DNA of 10,676 bases, from assembly GCA_036986255.1 (NCBI GenBank), contig BTRF01000022.1:1-10676 (forward strand). Reading direction: 5' to 3'. The notes under the pieces were generated by a model. The model did no database searches, had not been told where the DNA came from, and was given only the letters and a program-made list of their open reading frames with translations. Made by a program: the position numbers and the translations under genes. Below are positions 5,970 through 10,676 of this stretch, in pieces. Source of the stretch: BTRF01 sp036986255. GTDB lineage: Bacteria > Patescibacteriota > WWE3 > 9FT-COMBO-53-11. Numbering within the stretch: position 1 is the first letter of the stretch; every line of letters starts with the position of its first letter.

Positions 5970-5986
5970 TATAGGGTGAAAGTCAA
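5958..5986 (-). promoter_or_regulatory. Strong promoter for the 67-aa membrane protein gene
   Basis: On the minus strand TTGACT (5986-5981) is followed by exactly 17 nt and AATAAT (5963-5958), with TGC before the hexamer as an extended -10. Transcription would start near 5951, giving a leader of about 18 nt that contains the Shine-Dalgarno. This is the best promoter match in the window. Confidence 0.75.
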
Positions 5987-6020
5987 GCTTAGGAAGGAAT
6001 ATTTAACCCAGAAAATAACA

Positions 6021-6103
6021 CAAAAGGACGCTCGGCAAGCTCGCTAGTTTTTGCTATCGCAAAAGGACGCTCGGCAAGCTCGCTAGTTTTTGCTATCGCA
6101 AAA
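6021..6103. repeat. Perfect 39-bp tandem repeat, two copies
   Basis: The 39-bp unit at 6022-6060 is repeated exactly at 6061-6099; identity at period 39 extends from 6021 to 6103. Each unit contains a GC-rich core (GGACGCTCGGCAAGCTCGC) and ends in TTTTTGC-TATC-GCAAAA, a small hairpin that closes with the A-run of the next copy. The repeat lies between the divergent promoters of the 67-aa gene and the HAD gene. The absence of variable spacers and the two copies exclude a CRISPR reading. Confidence 0.95.
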
Positions 6104-6104
6104 A

Positions 6105-6133
6105 TGGACTGTTCCCCATCTTTTCATTAATAT
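6105..6133 (+). promoter_or_regulatory. Promoter for the HAD phosphatase gene, possibly leaderless
   Basis: TGGACT (6105-6110), a 17-nt spacer and TAATAT (6128-6133) form a reasonable promoter. The predicted start of transcription, about 7 nt past the -10, falls on or beside the GTG start codon at 6140. Confidence 0.5.
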
Positions 6134-6139
6134 AAAGTT

Positions 6140-6799
6140 GTGGCTAGCTCTCTTGTTTTAAAAGCCGTAATCTTTGATCTAGACGGAACACTAATCGATA
6201 ACGAAGGTGTATACGACCGCGCCTTCTGCCAAATCCTCAAAAAACGGGACATCTCCTGCGAGGAGGTCGTCCACATCCCCGGAATCGGTGTCCGTGAAAA
6301 CTGGGAGAAGATGGTTGCCAACATCGGAATGGACGAAGACCCGAAGGACTTGGCTCAAGAAACCCAAGAGTTTTACCTCCAACACTTAAAGGAGGTCGAG
6401 GTAAGGTACGGCGTAAGAGAGCTTCTTTACTATCTGAGGGGTGAGGGAATTAAAATCCTCTTGGCCACTTCCAACACCGCCAAGATTGGAAATAAAGTTT
6501 TAGAGGCCCTCGGCATCGGACATCACTTCGAGACCCGAACTTTTGGGGATGAGGTCTCTCAAAAAAAACCCGCCCCGGACCTCTTTCTTAAGGCGATGGA
6601 AAAGGAAGGCCTAAATCCCCGAAGCGTCATAATCATCGAGGATTCTCCCTCCGGCGTAGCCGCTGCCAAAGCCGCCGGCACCAAGGTAATCGCTATCAAA
6701 ACTGATTGGGCTACCCGCAGCCAGCTAAGCCGCGCCGACCGAATTGCGGGCAACTTCGCCCAAATCACCGAACTAATCAAGCAAGAGTGGCCAAATTGA
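6140..6799 (+). CDS. HAD-superfamily phosphatase, beta-phosphoglucomutase/phosphoglycolate phosphatase-like (HAD-IA)
   Basis: A cytosolic Mg-dependent haloacid dehalogenase-type phosphohydrolase or mutase of 219 residues. Motif I is VIFDLDGTLID (nucleophile Asp13, acid/base Asp15), motif II is LLATSN (Thr110/Ser111), the motif III lysine is Lys143 in QKKPAPD, and motif IV is IIIEDSPSGVAAAKAAG (Glu167/Asp168). The insertion between motifs I and II (about residues 20-90) is the helical C1 cap of subfamily IA. The motif IV form EDSPSGV.AA.AAG is typical of beta-phosphoglucomutase-like members, but the substrate cannot be assigned. The GTG at 6140 has no Shine-Dalgarno and lies at the predicted transcription start. 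The gene ends 40 nt before the stop of the convergent protease gene; the hairpin between them has a U tract only on the other strand. Confidence 0.92.
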   Translation: MASSLVLKAVIFDLDGTLIDNEGVYDRAFCQILKKRDISCEEVVHIPGIGVRENWEKMVANIGMDEDPKDLAQETQEFYLQHLKEVEVRYGVRELLYYLRGEGIKILLATSNTAKIGNKVLEALGIGHHFETRTFGDEVSQKKPAPDLFLKAMEKEGLNPRSVIIIEDSPSGVAAAKAAGTKVIAIKTDWATRSQLSRADRIAGNFAQITELIKQEWPN

Positions 6800-6802
6800 T
6801 AA

Positions 6803-6840
6803 AGAAAAACCCCCTCCTCTCCGTAGAGTAGAAGGGGGTT
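6803..6840 (-). terminator. Intrinsic terminator of the site-2 protease gene
   Basis: AACCCCCT (6808-6815) and AGGGGGTT (6833-6840) form an 8-bp stem, with CTCT/AGAG pairing inside. On the minus strand it is followed by TTTTTCTTT. The stem begins within the protease stop codon (6839-6841). On the plus strand no T-run follows, so it would terminate the HAD transcript poorly. Confidence 0.85.
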
Positions 6841-7600
6841 ACCAACCCAAAGCTCTAGCGACCAGCGGCCAATTCAAGAAAATGAAGATGGAAAGTCCAA
6901 TCGCCCCCCCAGCTCCCAGATAGGAAACTACGGCGAGAATCGCTTGGCGTCCACTCATCTTCTCAGGGGAAACGATCTCCTTTCTCCGCATCTTGGTGAT
7001 GACCATTTCTAAGGCTGTCACCGCCGGAATCAGGTAAAAAAGCGGATTCCACAGATACCCGATCGCCACACTCACAACCAAGGAGACCACCACAAACAAG
7101 TTCGTCAGAGTACGGCTAAACGAGCCGAGCACCGCCGCCACCGCCAATCCCCCATCGAGCGGGAAAATCGGCAGTAGATTGAGAGCGTTAATCGCCAACC
7201 AGAGAAGAGCCGAGCCAATCAGCCAGCCCGACTGTATCCTCACCCCAATCAGCAGAATCGGGATTGAAATCATCCCCGAAAGCGGACCGCGGAGAACGAC
7301 GGAAAACTTCTTCCACAGAGTCGGGAAGGGCTCCCGCGTCTCAACCAGCGCTCCCAGGAATGGGATTGGAATGGGACCGATCCCTTCAATTCCGTGCTCA
7401 TCCATCGCCCGAAGGTGGAACCACTCGTGCAGAAGAATCAAGGCCGCCAAGACTAGTCCAAACTCCCATCTATCCATAAACCCGTAGGTTTGGCCCAAAG
7501 CCCGAAAAAGTATCGGATAAGAGAGGGCCGAAGCTCCGAAGAGAGCGACCAGAATTGATCGACGGATCCAGGTGATCTTCCAAAGTCCCAAGAGCGTCAT
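6839..7600 (-). CDS. Site-2 protease-type intramembrane metalloprotease (M50)
   Basis: An integral membrane zinc protease of 253 residues from the ATG at 7600. HEWFH (residues 58-62) supplies the zinc-binding HExxH. The second motif NLLPIFPLDGG carries the third ligand, probably Asp149. Several hydrophobic spans surround these motifs (roughly 15-33, 45-62, 105-145, 165-200 and 220-245). No PDZ or CBS domain is present, so it is a minimal S2P like those often found in small genomes; such enzymes cleave membrane-spanning substrates, for example anti-sigma factors or signal-peptide remnants. I chose ATG 7600 because AAAGGAG lies 6 nt upstream; the TTG two codons earlier would abut that site. The gene is divergent from the propeller gene and ends at its own terminator. 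Confidence 0.93.
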   Translation of the reverse strand: MTLLGLWKITWIRRSILVALFGASALSYPILFRALGQTYGFMDRWEFGLVLAALILLHEWFHLRAMDEHGIEGIGPIPIPFLGALVETREPFPTLWKKFSVVLRGPLSGMISIPILLIGVRIQSGWLIGSALLWLAINALNLLPIFPLDGGLAVAAVLGSFSRTLTNLFVVVSLVVSVAIGYLWNPLFYLIPAVTALEMVITKMRRKEIVSPEKMSGRQAILAVVSYLGAGGAIGLSIFIFLNWPLVARALGW

Positions 7601-7656
7601 CTCCAACTCCTTTCTTTAAGATTTGCTATAAGTTTATCATATACCGACGTCAGCTT

Positions 7657-7687
7657 TGCTAAAATTTAAAGTCAAGGTATCTTACCT
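7657..7687 (+). promoter_or_regulatory. Extended -10 promoter and small hairpin before the propeller gene
   Basis: TGC followed by TAAAAT (7657-7665) is an extended -10; no convincing -35 is visible. Downstream AGGTA (7675-7679) and TACCT (7683-7687) form a 5-bp hairpin that would cover the only Shine-Dalgarno-like AAGG (7674-7677), which is itself 13 nt from the ATG. Evidence is modest. Confidence 0.35.
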
Positions 7688-7690
7688 GCC

Positions 7691-8809
7691 ATGCGAGTTA
7701 CGAAACAGGCCACGCCTAAAATTCTGTCTCTTTTGGCTTTTATAGCCGTCCTCATTATCCCCCTCTTTGCAACTCCCTTCGTAAGAAGCGGTCTTGCCCG
7801 CACCGTCTCCTGGCAAGAAGAAGGGGTCATTATCGAAGACGCCAGTGTCCGCAATCCCGAAGTTGTCCCGCTACCCGACGGGCGGTACCGAATGTATTTT
7901 GACCAAGGTGGGCAGGTCAAAAGCGCCGTTTCAGACGACGGGAAAAAGTTCACCGCAGAAAAGGGAACCCGTCTAAAAGGAGAGATGCCAACGGTTATCG
8001 TACTGCCTAATGGGCGGTGGAGGATGTACTTCATCGCCTCCCGAGAGATTAAAAGCGCCGTTTCAGACGACGGGGTAAATTGGACGGTAGAGAAAGGGGT
8101 GCGGATCGCCCCCGGAGGAGAGTCCGATCCGGACGGCATCGCCCACCCCGCCGTTATTATCCTCCCCAAAGGGGGTTACCGCTTGTACTACGACGGGGAG
8201 ATTCGCCGCACGGAGCAAGATTTCACCCGACGCATCCTCTCGGCCCGATCAACCGACGGGCTCACCTGGACTAAGGAAGAGGGAGTTCGAATCAATATCG
8301 ACGAAGCCCCTCTTTACGCCGACTCGGTCTGGAGCGCCTACGCCGAGTACAGCTTTGATGTAGGGGTATATACTCTCTACTTCGGGGTACAATCAGACAA
8401 AAGCAGCACCGCAAACGGGATCTATTCGGCTACTTCCACAGACGGACTACTCTTCACGGTTTTGGAAGTGCCTGAGTGGGCTACGGAATCCCCCGACGGC
8501 CAGCCTGGATCCGAAACTTACCAAACCCCCTCCGTCCTCAACTTTCCCACGGTCAAGCGCATGTACTACCAAATTAGTGGGTCAGGGATTTACTCAGCTC
8601 TGCTAGGCAGTGGGGAAACGCAAGAAAAGACCCCCTCAAACTCGTGGAAGACTACCCTCCAAAATGCGCTGAAGAATCTTAAACCGGAAAAATGGGGTAT
8701 TGCGCCTCCTGAAAACCTGGAACTCTTCGCCGTCCCCGCCACCCTCCTCATCGGAGCCATCGTAATTCTCATCATCCTTTGGAAAGCTCGACGCAAGAAC
8801 GTCCGTTAA
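7691..8809 (+). CDS. Cell-surface five-bladed beta-propeller protein with N- and C-terminal membrane anchors
   Basis: The 372-residue protein has a signal or anchor segment (about residues 10-28, ILSLLAFIAVLIIPLFA), an extracytoplasmic beta propeller (about 50-310), a linker, and a C-terminal span (about 346-364, TLLIGAIVILIILW) followed by KARRKNVR on the inside. Five blades are visible, with repeated patterns P.VI.LP.GR.RMYF and SAVSDDG..WT.EKGVRI: SAVSDDGKKFT, SAVSDDGVNWT, SARSTDGLTWT, SATSTDGLLFT and the shorter IYSALL. This resembles the five-bladed sugar-active folds (GH43/GH32/GH68-like) and sialidase-type Asp-box repeats (S.DG..WT). I cannot identify a catalytic triad, so binding of glycans rather than hydrolysis is equally likely. 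Blades 1 and 2 share an exact 24-nt DNA stretch. The gene converges on the LCP-like gene with only 14 nt between them. Confidence 0.85.
   Translation: MRVTKQATPKILSLLAFIAVLIIPLFATPFVRSGLARTVSWQEEGVIIEDASVRNPEVVPLPDGRYRMYFDQGGQVKSAVSDDGKKFTAEKGTRLKGEMPTVIVLPNGRWRMYFIASREIKSAVSDDGVNWTVEKGVRIAPGGESDPDGIAHPAVIILPKGGYRLYYDGEIRRTEQDFTRRILSARSTDGLTWTKEEGVRINIDEAPLYADSVWSAYAEYSFDVGVYTLYFGVQSDKSSTANGIYSATSTDGLLFTVLEVPEWATESPDGQPGSETYQTPSVLNFPTVKRMYYQISGSGIYSALLGSGETQEKTPSNSWKTTLQNALKNLKPEKWGIAPPENLELFAVPATLLIGAIVILIILWKARRKNVR
7919..8074 (+). repeat. 24-nt exact direct repeat between propeller blades 1 and 2
   Basis: Positions 7919-7942 and 8051-8074 are identical over 24 nt and lie exactly 132 nt (44 codons) apart in the same frame, both encoding the KSAVSDDG turn. 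Identity at the nucleotide level suggests a recent blade duplication or gene conversion. Confidence 0.95.
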
Positions 8810-8823
8810 ACCCTAGTTCCTCC

Positions 8824-9951
8824 TTACTTAAAAGAATTCTGAATTCCCAAAATAACGGTGATGTTGGCTCTCGCCTCCGCCCCAGTCCGCGGGGGGCGGC
8901 TATCCGAAACACCAAAAATCTGGCTCAATCGACGGGCCGTATAGCTGCCGGAAGACTCCAACAAAAGGTATCCTTTTATCAGATCCCGCCGTGTAAAGTT
9001 GTCCACCCGAATCACCTCTCCCCCAATGTTGCGGATGATTCTCGCTGAAGCGGCAGCCAGGCCCGGCTCTCTAGACCCGTTGAGAACCTGAATCTTAAGA
9101 TGCTCCGTGGAGAACTTCTCGTCCCTAAAGAGCGGAGAAATCTTGCGGTCTAAAACAGAAGGAGCGTCCAAAAGATCCCTTCCCACCCTAACTTGGTTAA
9201 CCTTATCTGATCGGACCCGGGAGATGTACCATAACACCCGAGCAATCTCAGGGATACTCAAATCAGTTCGGAAGTTCTGGCGGGCAACTCTCCAAACGGC
9301 GGGAACCTGGGGAATACTCGAAAAATTCATCACATCACTCACCTGGTTAACCTGGGGAAAAATATCCGCAAGCTGACGAAGCGCCTCACTACCCACCAGC
9401 ACATAGCCATCGATGGGAACACCTAGCGTGCTCATAACAGCTGCGCTAACCGCGTTCATTCCATCTTTTTCTTTGGAGAGGTTTCCTAAACCGTAGAGAT
9501 CTCTAAACCCCTGATAATCCACCGGGAGAGTCACAATCGTGAACGAATTCTGAGTAGGATTCAACGAAAGAACCCCTAAGTTTTTTGTCGGGGGGGCCAG
9601 CTCCCCAACCTGAGAAACTTCAAGCCACAAAACATTAAAGGGGGTCTCCCCATCCCACGAAACGCCGCTTTGAAAAGTGGAACCGGCCGAAACGAATGGC
9701 TCAGCAAAGAACTTCCACATATAAATAGCGCCTAAAACCAGCAGGACGGCCGCCACAACCGTAAAAGCCAGACCTAGGCGCCGCAGGCGCTTTCTGACCT
9801 TGAACTGCCGTTTAAGCCGGCGCCACGAAGAGGATGGGCGCTTTTTGCTCCTTTTTACTTTCCGATACCGCTTTGGCATAACGAGCTTAGGTCCCAACCC
9901 ACCACTAAAGTTGGAGGGCCGGGGGCAGGGGCTCTTTCCTACTTTAACCAT
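8824..9951 (-). CDS. LytR-CpsA-Psr-like membrane protein with LytR_C domain, degenerate catalytic core
   Basis: The order is a very basic cytoplasmic N-terminus (PKRYRKVKRSKKRP and more Arg/Lys to residue 58), one span (about 60-78), an extracytoplasmic LCP-like region (about 104-250) and a LytR_C domain (about 285-372, opening LKIQVLNGSREPGLAAASARI and ending ITVILGIQN). LCP enzymes transfer glycopolymers to peptidoglycan using conserved arginines and an Asp. The LCP pattern can be traced (FNVLWLEV, LGVLSLNPTQNSFTIVTLPVD, GVPIDGYVLVGSEALRQLADIF), but the usual IPRD is LPVD, RTDT is missing, and the lysine/arginine patch is not evident. It is probably a non-catalytic relative that binds polymer or wall. 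The start is uncertain: ATG 9951 lies inside a perfect palindrome and has no Shine-Dalgarno, while ATG 9879 (MPKRYRKV) would give 351 residues. Confidence 0.8.
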   Translation of the reverse strand: MVKVGKSPCPRPSNFSGGLGPKLVMPKRYRKVKRSKKRPSSSWRRLKRQFKVRKRLRRLGLAFTVVAAVLLVLGAIYMWKFFAEPFVSAGSTFQSGVSWDGETPFNVLWLEVSQVGELAPPTKNLGVLSLNPTQNSFTIVTLPVDYQGFRDLYGLGNLSKEKDGMNAVSAAVMSTLGVPIDGYVLVGSEALRQLADIFPQVNQVSDVMNFSSIPQVPAVWRVARQNFRTDLSIPEIARVLWYISRVRSDKVNQVRVGRDLLDAPSVLDRKISPLFRDEKFSTEHLKIQVLNGSREPGLAAASARIIRNIGGEVIRVDNFTRRDLIKGYLLLESSGSYTARRLSQIFGVSDSRPPRTGAEARANITVILGIQNSFK

Positions 9952-9964
9952 CAGAGATGGTTAA
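9944..9964. promoter_or_regulatory. 21-bp perfect palindrome at the start of the LCP-like gene
   Basis: TTAACCATC (9944-9952) and GATGGTTAA (9956-9964) are a perfect 9-bp inverted repeat with a 3-nt spacer, overlapping the possible ATG at 9951. No T-run follows on either strand, so an operator or an RNA hairpin at the ribosome entry site is more likely than a terminator. It lies 35 nt past the stop of the TrpR-like repressor gene. Confidence 0.55.
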
Positions 9965-9999
9965 TAGCTAGTGATCGCAAGATCGCGTCCTATTAGCTT

Positions 10000-10326
10000 T
10001 TAAGCCAGCGGTTTCCAATCCCCTATCTTCTCCACCGCTGTTTTGTATCCGCTTCCGGAATGTCTTAGCCAAAGGTTAACGCGTGCGACGGTTGACGTGC
10101 TGACCTTAAGTTTCTGGGAAATCTCGTGGTAGGTCAAACCTTTAACTAAAAGGGCGGCTATCGCTAATCGCTTGGCAAGCATTACCCGCTCGGTTGGGGT
10201 AAAAAGATCAGAGATGTACTTTTCCATCTCACTCTCTGAAGAAATACCAACTAATGACTGGTTGAAGGCCCGCCGAATCTTTATCTCAATATCCTTTTTA
10301 ATCGGTGTTTTTGATATTTGTGGCAT
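10000..10326 (-). CDS. TrpR/YerC-like DNA-binding repressor
   Basis: A 108-residue all-helical DNA-binding protein of the Trp repressor superfamily, closest to the YerC/YecD branch. The diagnostic region is LFTPTERVMLAKRLAIAALL followed by VKGLTYHEISQKLKVSTSTV and ARVNLWLRHSGSGYKTAVEK; family members read tpRE..al..R..va.lL..G.tY.eIa...g.StaTIsRvnr.l..G.gGY. The helix-turn-helix is at about residues 64-87. Nothing shows that tryptophan is the ligand; YerC-type proteins do not necessarily bind it. The ATG at 10326 follows AAGGAG by 5 nt. A promoter with a 9-bp palindrome over the -10 lies just upstream, which suggests autorepression. The LCP-like gene follows 48 nt downstream on the same strand and could be co-transcribed. 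Confidence 0.92.
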   Translation of the reverse strand: MPQISKTPIKKDIEIKIRRAFNQSLVGISSESEMEKYISDLFTPTERVMLAKRLAIAALLVKGLTYHEISQKLKVSTSTVARVNLWLRHSGSGYKTAVEKIGDWKPLA

Positions 10327-10341
10327 AACTGCTCCTTACTT

Positions 10342-10367
10342 CTATGAATTACTATAGCAATTCATAG
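10342..10367 (-). promoter_or_regulatory. Promoter and operator-like palindrome of the TrpR/YerC-like gene
   Basis: On the minus strand TGC followed by TATAGT (10359-10351) is an extended -10; the -35 region is only AT-rich. CTATGAATT (10342-10350) and AATTCATAG (10359-10367) are a perfect 9-bp inverted repeat with an 8-nt spacer centred on that hexamer. Transcription would start near 10344, leaving about 18 nt of leader with the AAGGAG site. Confidence 0.65.
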
Positions 10368-10431
10368 TGTGTAATTAAAATGTAGCAAACTTTAAAGACG
10401 AGAGGCAACAGCTCCCTCCACCTAGCTCAAC

Positions 10432-10463
10432 AAAAAAAGGCCGACCTTTTGGTAAAGATCGGC
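10432..10463 (-). terminator. Intrinsic terminator of the minus-strand gene entering from the right edge
   Basis: On the minus strand GCCGATC pairs with GGTCGGC (one G-T pair), the stem extends by three A-T pairs around an ACCA loop, and seven T follow (10438-10432). On the plus strand no T-run follows. Confidence 0.9.
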
Positions 10464-10496
10464 TAAGACGTACTCTCCATTCTATTGCGAAGCAGC

Positions 10497-10554
10497 AACC
10501 ATCTCTCGAGCACAGCGAGGGGGGTTCTTATCACGGCGGAGCCGGGAGATGGTT
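10497..10554. repeat. Branched palindromic element in the 3' untranslated region of the right-edge gene
   Basis: AACCATCTC (10497-10505) and GAGATGGTT (10546-10554) are perfectly complementary over 9 nt and enclose two smaller hairpins: CTCG/CGAG (10505-10508 with 10516-10519) and CGGC-GGA-GCCG (10534-10544). The layout suggests a three-way junction. The first inner hairpin shares about 19 nt with 5589-5609. It lies between the stop at 10577 and the terminator at 10432-10463. Confidence 0.6.
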
Positions 10555-10576
10555 CCCAAGCGCGGGTGAGGGAGCC

Positions 10577-10676
10577 TTACTCTTCCTCAGGGCCAAAAAC
10601 CCGGTTCCCAATGCCACGGGCTACGTAAAACACCCCGAAGAAGACATAACCTCCCACAACAAGCACCCATACCGCC
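10577..10676 (-). CDS. C-terminal end of a membrane protein, partial at the right edge
   Basis: The minus-strand frame beginning at 10675 is open for 32 codons to a TAA at 10577-10579 and reads AVWVLVVGGYVFFGVFYVAR then GIGNRVFGPEEE. It is a hydrophobic span of about 18 residues followed by a short acidic tail, typical of the last transmembrane helix of an inner-membrane protein. The family cannot be told from this piece. A strong intrinsic terminator on the same strand about 115 nt downstream supports a real gene end here. The codon pattern and the absence of a comparable open frame on the other strand also favour it. Confidence 0.55.
   Translation of the reverse strand, partial: AVWVLVVGGYVFFGVFYVARGIGNRVFGPEEE

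Noticed and set aside
6021..6103. CRISPR array
   Set aside because: Two copies directly abut with no spacers, and no cas gene is in the window.
5459..6139. tRNA or other classical RNA gene in the long non-coding stretch
   Set aside because: I found no cloverleaf, T-loop GTTCGA-type sequence or acceptor stem there; the hairpins do not fit a tRNA.
7672..8169. 165-codon minus-strand ORF opposite the propeller gene
   Set aside because: It is the shadow of the repeated blades; the plus-strand frame has a signal segment, blade repeats and a membrane anchor.
9971..9986. GATCGCAAGATC as a terminator of the TrpR/YerC-like gene
   Set aside because: A 4-bp stem with no T-run is too weak, so read-through into the LCP-like gene is more likely.

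Overview
The window looks like a chromosomal segment of a bacterium with standard genetic code (TAA, TAG and TGA all end genes), roughly half G+C, short intergenic spaces and many small palindromes. The gene content points to the Candidate Phyla Radiation (Patescibacteria), perhaps Microgenomates. Pointers are a DUF8128/VirB4-type gene, a YerC/TrpR-like repressor, a degenerate LytR-CpsA-Psr protein and an archaeal-type fructose-bisphosphatase. The lineage is an inference from family knowledge; nothing was searched.

Layout, left to right. Positions 1-1079 (minus) hold the N-terminal part of a conjugation/type IV secretion-like protein interrupted by an in-frame TAG at 81-83; the frame stays open to the window edge. 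Positions 1262-2353 (plus) encode a bifunctional fructose-1,6-bisphosphate aldolase/phosphatase with all key residues. Positions 2477-4242 (plus) encode an M3 oligoendopeptidase F split into two frames by an exact 11-bp tandem duplication at 3115-3136. Positions 4339-5076 (plus) encode an anchored extracytoplasmic protein of unknown function, converging on a YwbE-like gene (5102-5389, minus). Positions 5390-6139 are mostly non-coding: hairpins, two minus-strand terminators, a 67-aa single-span membrane protein with a clear promoter and operator-like palindrome, and a perfect 39-bp tandem repeat.

The right half has a HAD phosphatase (6140-6799, plus, possibly leaderless), a site-2 protease (6839-7600, minus), a two-anchor five-bladed beta-propeller protein (7691-8809, plus), a degenerate LCP protein with a LytR_C domain (8824-9951, minus), a TrpR/YerC-like repressor with an operator-like palindrome over its own promoter (10000-10326, minus), and the last 32 codons of a membrane protein (10577-10676, minus).

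How the genes work together: most are single transcription units with their own promoters and terminators, so no large operon is evident. FBPase and the HAD phosphatase suggest sugar-phosphate metabolism; oligoendopeptidase F, peptide salvage; the S2P protease, propeller, LCP-like and 245-aa proteins, the cell envelope. Most promoters I could place have an extended -10 (TGn before the hexamer), and three have a palindrome lying on the -10. The most notable observations are two apparently broken genes, two exact tandem duplications, and a family of short palindromic elements shared between separate intergenic regions.
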